This document shows, piece by piece, positions 1 through 5,888 of a stretch of 8,180 nt of DNA. Origin of the DNA: Burkholderiaceae bacterium (GTDB lineage Bacteria > Pseudomonadota > Gammaproteobacteria > Burkholderiales > Burkholderiaceae); contig CANBPJ010000079.1 in NCBI GenBank assembly GCA_947371415.1, positions 1 to 8,180 of the forward strand, read 5' to 3'. Within the stretch, counting starts at the first letter, position 1. Each line of letters starts with the position of its first letter. A program made the translations under genes and the position numbers. The notes beneath the pieces were generated by a model. The model saw only the letters and a program-made list of their open reading frames with translations. It was not told the DNA's origin and did not search any database.

Positions 1-2
1 TA

Positions 3-8
3 AGGAAA
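3..8 (+). promoter_or_regulatory. Ribosome binding site of sspA
   Basis: AGGAAA lies 7 nt before the ATG at 16 and 10 nt before the second ATG at 19. The spacing favours the first of the two tandem ATG codons, although either is usable. The promoter lies outside the window. Confidence 0.6.
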
Positions 9-15
9 TAAATTT

Positions 16-627
16 ATGATGGTGTTGTACTCGGGCACAAACTGCCCATTCTCGCAACGCTGCCGTTTGGTGCTTTTCGAAAAAGGCATGGACTTTGAGA
101 TCCGTGATGTGGACTTGTTTAACAAGCCAGAAGACATCTCGGTAATGAATCCTTACGGTCAAGTTCCAATCTTGGTTGAGCGCGACTTAATTTTGTATGA
201 GTCAAACATCATCAATGAATATATTGACGAGCGCTTTCCTCATCCACAGTTGATGCCACCCGATCCTGTTGCACGCGCACGTGCACGCCTCTTCCTCTTC
301 AATTTTGAGAAAGAGTTGTTTGTGCACGTAGCTGCCTTGGAAAATGAAAAAGGTAAAGCAGCTGAGAAGTCTCACGAAAAAGCGCGTTTAGCAATTCGTG
401 ATCGCTTAACTCAATTGGCGCCTATTTTTGTGAAGAACAAGTACATGTTGGGCGAAGAGTTCTCTATGCTTGACGTAGCTATCGCTCCTTTATTGTGGCG
501 TTTAGAGCATTACGGTATTGATCTTTCACGCAATGCAGCCCCCCTCTTAAAGTACGCTGAGCGTATTTTTAGCAGACCTGCATATATTGAGGCGTTAACA
601 CCTTCAGAAAAGGTAATGCGCCGCTAA
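16..627 (+). CDS. sspA: Stringent starvation protein A (GST-fold RNA polymerase-associated regulator)
   Basis: This gene encodes SspA, 203 residues, the usual family length. In known homologues SspA binds RNA polymerase and helps remodel transcription during starvation and stress; it has a glutathione-S-transferase fold but no GST activity. The sequence shows an N-terminal thioredoxin-like domain (about residues 1-78: VLYSG start, the CPFSQR segment where GSTs carry the active site, the NPYGQVPILVE stretch with its cis-proline, and YESNIINEYI). A helical C-terminal domain (about 85-200) follows. The surface PHP motif, implicated in polymerase contact in E. coli SspA, is at residues 75-77. The protein ends in SEKVMRR, a typical betaproteobacterial tail. 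An A/G-rich ribosome binding site supports the start at 16. sspB follows after 29 nt in the same direction, the classic pairing. Nothing looks damaged. Confidence 0.97.
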   Translation: MMVLYSGTNCPFSQRCRLVLFEKGMDFEIRDVDLFNKPEDISVMNPYGQVPILVERDLILYESNIINEYIDERFPHPQLMPPDPVARARARLFLFNFEKELFVHVAALENEKGKAAEKSHEKARLAIRDRLTQLAPIFVKNKYMLGEEFSMLDVAIAPLLWRLEHYGIDLSRNAAPLLKYAERIFSRPAYIEALTPSEKVMRR

Positions 628-641
628 GCGGCTCATTACTC

Positions 642-647
642 AGGCGG
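642..647 (+). promoter_or_regulatory. Ribosome binding site of sspB
   Basis: AGGCGG sits 9 nt upstream of the ATG at 657 in the 29-nt gap after sspA. It supports that start and independent ribosome loading on sspB. Confidence 0.5.
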
Positions 648-656
648 CTATTCGGC

Positions 657-1064
657 ATGTCTGATATTCCAAGCAATAAGCCTTACTTAATCCGTGCACT
701 ACATCAGTGGTGTACGGATTTTGGTTTTACGCCCTTCATGGCAGTCTTTGTTGATTCCACTGTTGAAGTGCCTATGGAGTTTGTGAAGAAGGATGAAATT
801 GTTCTTAACCTCTCTCTTGAGGCATGCCATCAACTTAATTTGGACAATGACTGGATCAGCTTCCAGGCTAGATTTGGCGGAGTTCCCAGAAAAATTATGG
901 TCCCGGTTACTCATGTCTTGGCAATTTATGCGCGAGAGAATGGACAGGGGATGTCTTTTCCATTTGACCCTAGTCAAATCAAAGAACTTCATGTTGCTGA
1001 TTCTTCGGATGAATCTCTCCAAAAGCCAAAAACAGGTAAGCCCACTTTAAAAATTGTGAAGTAG
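657..1064 (+). CDS. sspB: ClpXP protease specificity-enhancing factor SspB
   Basis: This gene encodes SspB, 135 residues, the cytoplasmic adaptor that in known homologues tethers ssrA-tagged and some other substrates to the ClpXP protease. The folded substrate-binding domain covers about residues 7-105: it opens with KPYLIRALHQWCTDFGFTPF, contains the conserved ISFQARFGG strand at 67-75, and ends with YARENGQGM and FPF. A hydrophilic linker (about 106-126) leads to the C-terminal tail GKPTLKIVK (127-135). That tail matches the ClpX-binding XB motif of E. coli SspB (RPALRVVK type), so both halves of the adaptor are present. The protein is shorter than the 165-residue E. coli SspB because of a shorter linker. 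It lies 29 nt after sspA and only 4 nt before a glycosyltransferase gene, which suggests a three-gene transcript. Confidence 0.96.
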   Translation: MSDIPSNKPYLIRALHQWCTDFGFTPFMAVFVDSTVEVPMEFVKKDEIVLNLSLEACHQLNLDNDWISFQARFGGVPRKIMVPVTHVLAIYARENGQGMSFPFDPSQIKELHVADSSDESLQKPKTGKPTLKIVK

Positions 1065-1068
1065 TTTC

Positions 1069-3159
1069 ATGTCGAAAAATCAGCTGCCGGAACTCTTAAA
1101 GCTGGCTGAGCAATATTTTCGCCAGCAAAACTATGCCCTCGCAAAAGCATTGCTCCAAAGAATACTTCAAGAGCATTCGGATAACGCCAGGGCAAATGAA
1201 TTGCTTGCCTACATTATTGGCAATGATGGTGATCTTCAGGGTGCCATCCTATTGCTGGAAAAAGCCACCTCTTCTAATTGCAGTCCGGCGGTACATTACG
1301 AACTGGGCGGTATCTATCTAAGCATTGATGAGGATGAGAAGGCCATTTCATCCTTTGAGAAGGCTGCCAGCTTAGGGTTTAGAACCTTTGAGTTGTATTT
1401 TAAGTATGGCCAGTCATTAGCAAAATTAGGCCTATTTCATCAAGCGATTGAGCAGTTTACCCATGCAAAACAAAAGAATGGATCTAGTCCGGAGCTATTT
1501 TTTAATTTAGCTAAGTTGCATGAATATTTGGGTGATTACAGCAAAGCACTTCAGGAGTATGAACGCGTCATAAGCCTTGAACCCGCATATGCTCTGGCAT
1601 GGATTGGGGGAGGGCGGATATTAAAGCATCAGGGTGACTTTGCTGCGGCTTTGAATGCATTTGATAAGGCGCTCGCTCTAAATGCCACAGACCCAGAGGC
1701 TTTATATCTTAAAGGCAATCTGCTGCGTTCTATGAAGCGATATGCGGAGGCAATTGAGGTTTTTGCCAATTGCTTAAGTGTGGCAGCAGATTTACCATTT
1801 TTATTTGGCGCATATGTAAATACCAAATTGCTCATCTGCGATTGGAGTGATTACGATGAGAGTCTTGAAAAAATAAGACAGCAATTACTGGAATTTAGAG
1901 AGGTGATTTCTCCATTTTCCTTGCTTGCCCTAGTAGATGATCCTGGATTACAGTTGTTGGCGGCTACTGCCTGGGCAAAGCATGAAACAAAAAATAGCCC
2001 ACTATTTCCAGTCAACGCCACTACTTCTCATCCGAGAAAAATTCGAATCGGATATTTTTCGGCAGACTTTGGATTTCATCCTGTTGCCTTTTTAATCGCA
2101 GAGATTTTTCAATTACACAATCGAGAACAGTTTGAGATCTTTGGATTCTCTACGGGCCCCAATACAGGCGACCCCATGCGAAAGCGCCTGGAGAAAGCCT
2201 TCGATCAATTTATTGACGTTGAAAATCTCTCGGATTCCAAGATTGCCGAGCGTGCAAGAGAGCTGGAAATCGATATTGCGATTGATCTAACTGGCTTTAC
2301 TCAGGATGGGCGAACCAATATTTTTGCCTTGGGAGCTGCGCCGGTTCAGGTAAATTTTTTGGGTTACCCAGGCACGCTTGGCGCCCCCTATATGGATTAC
2401 ATCATCGCAGATCCCATTTTGATTCCGGATGGCAGTCAGCAGTTTTACGCAGAAAAAATTGCCTATTTGCCGGACTCTTATCAGCCCAATGATCGCCAGC
2501 GCCCACGGTCGGTTAGCAGAATTTCTCGGGCTGAGGCAGGATTGCCTGAAGATGGGTTTGTGTTTTGCTGTTTTAATAATAATTTTAAGATCACGCCCGG
2601 GCAGTTTGATTTATGGGCTGCTATTTTGCAGCAGGTAGAGGGTAGTTATTTATGGCTGCTTGAAGATAATCCTTTGGCCTCAAATAATCTAAGGCATGAA
2701 ATCCAGAAAAGGGGTATTCACCCTGATAGGCTTGTATTTGCACCCAGAGTCTCGCCCGAAGATCATTTGACCCGCATATCGGCTGCAGATCTATTTTTAG
2801 ATACCGCCCCGTATAACGCCCACACTACAACTAGCGATGCCCTTTGGGTTGGGTTGCCCGTCCTCAGTGTGATGGGCAAGAGCTTTGCTAGCCGAGTTGC
2901 AGCGAGCTTAATTTTTGCAGCCGGTCTTCCAGAGCTTGTTGTGGAAACGAATGAGGCATATGTCCTGTTGGCAGTAGAGTTGGCAAGGGCACCCGATAAG
3001 CTAGAGGGCTTCAGAAGTAGACTGCTGACGAGCTATAGAAGGGTCCCCTTATTTGATTCGGTAAAGTTCACCAAGAATCTAGAGAATTTGTATACCCAAA
3101 TGTATGCAAAATCCCAGTCCAGCCTGCCACCATCGGAAATTACAGCATTTGAGGAGTGA
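1069..3159 (+). CDS. TPR-containing O-GlcNAc transferase-type glycosyltransferase (GT41, SPINDLY/OGT family)
   Basis: This is a 696-residue protein in two parts. About seven consecutive 34-residue tetratricopeptide units span residues 6-242, the clearest being 141-174 and 175-208. A C-terminal GT41 catalytic region spans about 324-680. Catalytic-region landmarks match human OGT by eye: GYFSADFGFHP with H337 (like H498), APVQVNFLGYPGTLG at 424-438, FNNNFKITP with K507 (like the UDP-binding K842), H566 in VSPEDH (like H901), NAHTTTSD with H585 and D590 (like H920 and D925), and SFASRVAASL at 605-614. The expected reaction is transfer of a sugar from a nucleotide sugar to Ser/Thr of a protein bound by the TPR superhelix. 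Neither donor nor acceptor is known here. There is no signal peptide, so it is probably cytoplasmic. The start lies 4 nt after the sspB stop with only a weak GAAG (1058-1061), which suggests translational coupling. It could modify flagellin, pili or another cytosolic protein. Confidence 0.92.
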   Translation: MSKNQLPELLKLAEQYFRQQNYALAKALLQRILQEHSDNARANELLAYIIGNDGDLQGAILLLEKATSSNCSPAVHYELGGIYLSIDEDEKAISSFEKAASLGFRTFELYFKYGQSLAKLGLFHQAIEQFTHAKQKNGSSPELFFNLAKLHEYLGDYSKALQEYERVISLEPAYALAWIGGGRILKHQGDFAAALNAFDKALALNATDPEALYLKGNLLRSMKRYAEAIEVFANCLSVAADLPFLFGAYVNTKLLICDWSDYDESLEKIRQQLLEFREVISPFSLLALVDDPGLQLLAATAWAKHETKNSPLFPVNATTSHPRKIRIGYFSADFGFHPVAFLIAEIFQLHNREQFEIFGFSTGPNTGDPMRKRLEKAFDQFIDVENLSDSKIAERARELEIDIAIDLTGFTQDGRTNIFALGAAPVQVNFLGYPGTLGAPYMDYIIADPILIPDGSQQFYAEKIAYLPDSYQPNDRQRPRSVSRISRAEAGLPEDGFVFCCFNNNFKITPGQFDLWAAILQQVEGSYLWLLEDNPLASNNLRHEIQKRGIHPDRLVFAPRVSPEDHLTRISAADLFLDTAPYNAHTTTSDALWVGLPVLSVMGKSFASRVAASLIFAAGLPELVVETNEAYVLLAVELARAPDKLEGFRSRLLTSYRRVPLFDSVKFTKNLENLYTQMYAKSQSSLPPSEITAFEE

Positions 3160-3174
3160 TTCCTGAGTTTGGGT

Positions 3175-3180
3175 TAAAAT
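3175..3180 (+). promoter_or_regulatory. Candidate -10 element for tRNA-Thr
   Basis: TAAAAT lies about 9 nt before the mature tRNA 5' end, in the 30-nt gap after the glycosyltransferase stop. The best upstream -35 candidate, TTGAGG (3149-3154), overlaps the end of the coding region but gives a long 20-nt spacer, so only the -10 is reasonably supported. Read-through from the upstream operon could also supply this tRNA. Confidence 0.4.
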
Positions 3181-3189
3181 ATTCACGTT

Positions 3190-3265
3190 GCCCCTTTAGC
3201 TCATCTGGTAGAGCAACTGATTTGTAATCAGTAGGTGGTCTGTTCGAGTCGGACAAGGGGCACCA
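3190..3265 (+). tRNA. tRNA-Thr (anticodon UGU)
   Basis: A full 76-nt cloverleaf can be drawn. Acceptor GCCCCTT (3190-3196) pairs with AAGGGGC (3255-3261). The D arm is GCTC/GAGC (3199-3202 with 3211-3214). The anticodon stem ACTGA/TCAGT (3216-3220 with 3228-3232) encloses the loop TTTGTAA, with anticodon TGT at 3223-3225. The variable loop has 5 nt. The T arm (3238-3242 with 3250-3254, one U-G pair) encloses a TTCGAGT loop. The discriminator A is at 3262 and CCA is encoded at 3263-3265. It reads ACA codons (and ACG by wobble). No broken second copy of its 3' end, as would mark an integrated element, occurs in the window. Confidence 0.97.
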
Positions 3266-3272
3266 AAATTTG

Positions 3273-3302
3273 AATTGCCTCACATAGTGAGGCAATTTTT
3301 TT
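3273..3302 (+). terminator. Rho-independent terminator after tRNA-Thr
   Basis: A perfect 11-bp stem (3273-3283 with 3287-3297) with a 3-nt ATA loop has a GC-rich centre (GCCTCAC/GTGAGGC). A run of T continues to 3302, including the T bases that close the stem. It starts 7 nt after the tRNA CCA end and should end both tRNA transcription and any ssp/GT41 read-through, separating these from the glycosyltransferase pair downstream. Confidence 0.9.
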
Positions 3303-3318
3303 GTGGTTTACTAATGCC

Positions 3319-3363
3319 ATGAATTATCCTAAATTGCATTTTGAGGTGAGGCAAGGAACATGA
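3319..3363 (+). other. Possible 14-codon leader ORF overlapping the next gene's start
   Basis: An ATG at 3319 opens a 14-codon frame (MNYPKLHFEVRQGT) whose TGA at 3361-3363 overlaps the downstream ATG at 3360 as ATGA. It has no clear ribosome binding site of its own. It may be chance; if translated it could couple ribosomes into the glycosyltransferase gene. Confidence 0.2.
3343..3351 (+). promoter_or_regulatory. Ribosome binding site of the GT-A type glycosyltransferase gene
   Basis: GAGGTGAGG ends 8 nt before the ATG at 3360. Either GAGG copy can serve as a Shine-Dalgarno element. A further AAGGAA (3353-3358) is too close to the start to act. The site supports the 3360 start. Confidence 0.6.
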
Positions 3364-4043
3364 CTCGCGGAATTGTGTCTATTTACTGGGGTGACGAATC
3401 TAAGCTGCCGATAGAACGTCTTAAGGCTTCTGTCGCTAAATTTCACCCTGAACTGCCTCACGAAATCATTAAAGTAGAAGCGCCAACTGATAGTGCTTCA
3501 AGCTTGAATCTAAAAGCCTCAATGTTTGATATGTCTCCATTTGATGAGACATTGTTTCTTGATATAGATACTGTTGTTTTAGGTAATCTAGGTTTTGGAT
3601 TTGAAAAGGCAAAACAATTCAGCTTGGCTGTTGCGATATGTGAATCTCCCTGGGCGAAGCGCTATCGAAAGATTTTTTCAGGAGATCAAGTTGAGTACAA
3701 CACTGGAGTAATCTTTTTTTCGCGCTCTGCTAAGCCGATCTTTGATGCCTGGAAGGCATTTAGTCAAGAAGTTGATTCTGAGAATTTCGGCGTTTCTTTT
3801 GATTCGGGTGAAATATTTAGGCAGCCCGCAAACGATCAAGGATCATTTGCACTGGCAATTGAAAAGACTGGGTTTAACCCTTTTGTCTTGCCTATGAATT
3901 GGAATTTTAGGCCATTGTGGCAAAAAAGCTTCTGTGGACCAATTAAAATTTGGCACGATTACGCTGACCCTCCGGCATTCTTCACTGAATTAAGTACTTA
4001 CTACTCATCTCCAGATTCCATCATTCAATATCACCAGGGATAA
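3360..4043 (+). CDS. GT-A fold glycosyltransferase-like protein (GT8-related)
   Basis: This is a 227-residue protein with no signal peptide or membrane segment. Its outline is that of a metal-dependent GT-A glycosyltransferase: an N-terminal strand with GIVSIYWG, then LNLKASMFDMSPFDETLFLDIDTVV carrying the DxD-type motif DID (68-70) that would bind the divalent metal and nucleotide sugar. YNTGVIFF (113-120), NDQGSF (158-163), PMNWNFRP (178-185) and KIWHDY with H199 follow. The order resembles GT8-like enzymes, but the canonical HxxGxxKPW tail motif is absent, so family assignment is tentative and donor and acceptor are unknown. A weak TTGTGG (3301) / TATCCT (3325) pair with an 18-nt spacer could be its promoter, because a strong terminator lies just upstream. 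The GT-B type gene follows after 18 nt, probably in one operon. Confidence 0.75.
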   Translation: MTRGIVSIYWGDESKLPIERLKASVAKFHPELPHEIIKVEAPTDSASSLNLKASMFDMSPFDETLFLDIDTVVLGNLGFGFEKAKQFSLAVAICESPWAKRYRKIFSGDQVEYNTGVIFFSRSAKPIFDAWKAFSQEVDSENFGVSFDSGEIFRQPANDQGSFALAIEKTGFNPFVLPMNWNFRPLWQKSFCGPIKIWHDYADPPAFFTELSTYYSSPDSIIQYHQG

Positions 4044-4061
4044 GCCAAGAGCCTAAATCTG

Positions 4062-5036
4062 ATGACGAATAAAAAAATAGTTGAAGTAATTAGCCCCTTT
4101 AGTGATTTAGAACCAATCCATAGAATGAAAGTTCTTGGTTTGGTAAAGGGCGCAGCTAATGAATTTTCATTCCATGAGTTTGGCAAAGCGGATAGTCTGC
4201 CTTCCATTATTTTGATTAATTGTCTGCATTTAGATCTTGTCAAAAATGAAGATTTTATAAAAGCACTCGAACAGCGATCACAAAATGCAGTAGTGATGTT
4301 GTTGATGGCAGACTTTTATCCCTCTTCACTCGAGTATTTGAAGCTTTGGGAAAATTATGTTGATGTTTTCTTGGTGCCCACTCCCGAGATGCGGGATTTT
4401 GTGAAAATATTCACAAAAAAATCCGTGAATGTATTAATCGACCCCATTGATTTCGGACTAACTGATTCTAGGCTGGTAGAGGCTAAACCCCCTTCACCAT
4501 TAAAGGTGGTGTGGTTTGGCTATCCCGAGTCGTATGCAAAATCAATGGAGATGTATGCGGGCGTGCTCACACAACTTCACCAGCAGCGTGATATTGAATT
4601 TCACATCATCTCAAAAAATGATACATACGGAGAGTTTGCTGGGTGTGTCATGCATGAATATCGCCCTGATACATTTTTAGATCTGCTTTGCCAGTTTGAT
4701 GTAGCGGTTCTGAGCCACTTCCCATTTGATTTCTCCATCAGCACGCAATGGAAGTCTGAAAACAAAGCTGTTTTAGCCATTAACCGAGGATTACCTGTTG
4801 TTGCCTCCAGGACGCCCACCTACAGCAGGCTGCTTGAGTCTTGTGCGGTTGGAGAATTTTTATTCTCCACGGCGGATGATTTGGTTTCTGCATTAAGAAA
4901 ATTACAGAAACCCGAGGTACGAGATGCGTATTTGAGGGCTTCGCAAAACACTGTTTTAGAAAATTACGCCATAAGCACTATGTCTCGGCAGCTATCAAAA
5001 ATATACCTAGAAGAAAGCTTGAAGAAGTCTTCTTAA
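4062..5036 (+). CDS. GT-B fold glycosyltransferase (GT4-like C-terminal domain)
   Basis: This is a 324-residue protein with two Rossmann-like halves. The N-terminal half (about 1-140) is divergent. The C-terminal half opens with PLKVVWFGYPES (146-157), continues through the strand FDVAVLSHFP (212-221), and has the donor-binding signature of GT4-type enzymes at 232-249 (SENKAVLAINRGLPVVAS) followed by TPTYSRLLES and a C-terminal helix pair. I infer transfer of a sugar from a nucleotide donor in the cytoplasm; substrates are unknown. There are no transmembrane segments. The start is 18 nt after the previous gene with only a weak AAGAG (4047-4051), so translation may depend on the upstream gene. 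It is short for a GT4 (often 350-400) but has both domains. Its stop is 1 nt from the stop of the convergent gene. Confidence 0.72.
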   Translation: MTNKKIVEVISPFSDLEPIHRMKVLGLVKGAANEFSFHEFGKADSLPSIILINCLHLDLVKNEDFIKALEQRSQNAVVMLLMADFYPSSLEYLKLWENYVDVFLVPTPEMRDFVKIFTKKSVNVLIDPIDFGLTDSRLVEAKPPSPLKVVWFGYPESYAKSMEMYAGVLTQLHQQRDIEFHIISKNDTYGEFAGCVMHEYRPDTFLDLLCQFDVAVLSHFPFDFSISTQWKSENKAVLAINRGLPVVASRTPTYSRLLESCAVGEFLFSTADDLVSALRKLQKPEVRDAYLRASQNTVLENYAISTMSRQLSKIYLEESLKKSS

Positions 5037-5037
5037 T

Positions 5038-5859
5038 TTAGGTGATCAGTCTTAATTTTTTATTTAAATCATCCCTCAGTTTGAAAAAAAATTGAGTATA
5101 GATGGGCGATTGTCGAGTGGCTCCCGCCATTTTTAGTGCATCTAGTTGAAGTAATGTTTCTTTATGGTTGGCGAGGACGCTATCCCCAAATGAAGACATA
5201 GTGGGGTCAATGGATCTAACAATCCATTTATTGGGGTAGGCGCCCATAAGTAAGGAGGCAATTCTCTCAATAATAAATATTTTGTTCTGAACAGGGCGAC
5301 CATCATGCCTAACTTGTGTATTTAGTAGTTGACCAAGATCCGTGGTGTTAGCCTCAGCTTCTTCATAAATTTTTTCACAAAAGCTCAACCACTCTAACCA
5401 AAAATGTGGCTTTGCCACAAAAAAGTTGCAGAAAACAGTGTTGAGAGAATGCATCACCATATTCATTGGATTTATCTCCAAGTTAAGGTGATGGGCGCTT
5501 TTCTTAGAGATTGCATCGAAATCACCATGATGCTGTGATGCCTGCTCAAATACATTGAGGTAGTAGGCCGTATTTTCAAAGAAGGGCGAGAATAGCACTA
5601 CATCCGCATCTTCATGTTGATTAAGAACCTCTAAGACCTGCCTCCCCTTAAGACCGGTTTTGAAATTAAATTTAGGGGAGAAAAATCCATAATATGAGCA
5701 TGGGTCGAGTTGTTCGCTCTTTAAATATTCTCTTATTGGCCAAAATTCGTACCAACTGGCATTGAGTGAGTTGGAGTTATCGAGCGGAGTGAAGTCAGGA
5801 TCCAATAATGCTTTGGTGGCCTCGTCATAATATATTTGAAATAAATTAAATTTTGACAT
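5038..5859 (-). CDS. Protein of unknown function with WYEFWPIR and YGFFSPKF motifs, possibly glycosyltransferase-associated
   Basis: I do not recognise a named family for this 273-residue soluble protein. It opens with NLFQIYYDEATK and has WYEFWPIREYL (36-46), YYGFFSPKFNFKTGL (56-70), DADVVLFSPF (84-93), FCNFFVAKPHFWLEWL (143-158) and KIFIIERIASLL (193-204). The pattern of an aspartate-bounded strand (DADVVLF), then a strand ending before FVAKPHFW, loosely recalls GT-A enzymes, but no clear DxD catalytic motif is seen, so a sugar-transfer role is only inference from that and from the two neighbouring glycosyltransferase genes. No signal peptide or membrane segment is evident. The ATG at 5859 is preceded by an A/T-rich stretch without a Shine-Dalgarno sequence. 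The next in-frame ATG is at about residue 132, far too internal. It lies 29 nt after the MFS gene and probably ends that transcript. It looks more AT-rich than rmuC. Confidence 0.7.
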   Translation of the reverse strand: MSKFNLFQIYYDEATKALLDPDFTPLDNSNSLNASWYEFWPIREYLKSEQLDPCSYYGFFSPKFNFKTGLKGRQVLEVLNQHEDADVVLFSPFFENTAYYLNVFEQASQHHGDFDAISKKSAHHLNLEINPMNMVMHSLNTVFCNFFVAKPHFWLEWLSFCEKIYEEAEANTTDLGQLLNTQVRHDGRPVQNKIFIIERIASLLMGAYPNKWIVRSIDPTMSSFGDSVLANHKETLLQLDALKMAGATRQSPIYTQFFFKLRDDLNKKLRLIT

Positions 5860-5888
5860 TTATATTTTTAATATTGGTAGAGCTATAG

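Noticed and set aside
271..290. GCACG-rich repeat with a GCACGTGC palindrome in sspA
   Set aside because: It encodes the ordinary Ala-Arg run (VARARARL) of SspA; alternating Ala/Arg codons explain it fully.
620..632. Inverted repeat GCCGC-TAA-GCGGC over the sspA stop codon
   Set aside because: The stem is only 5 bp and no T-run follows, so it is not an intrinsic terminator; sspB follows at once with its own ribosome binding site.
4071..4077. A7 tract near the start of the GT-B gene (also T7 at 3714-3720 and an 8-base A tract at 5084-5091), considered as phase-variable tracts
   Set aside because: Runs of seven A occur just as often in the MFS gene, so they reflect base composition. They are short for slipped-strand switching and all frames are intact.
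4093..4102. Ten-base copy of the tRNA-Thr 5' end (GCCCCTTTAG) inside the GT-B gene, considered as an attachment-site remnant
   Set aside because: It matches the 5' rather than the 3' end of the tRNA, is only 10 nt, and lies within good coding sequence. Chance is the simpler explanation.
5022..5034. AAGAAG-T-CTTCTT inverted repeat at the convergent gene ends, considered as a bidirectional terminator
   Set aside because: The stem is A/T-rich with almost no loop room, lies inside the coding end of the GT-B gene, and is not followed directly by a T-run on either strand.
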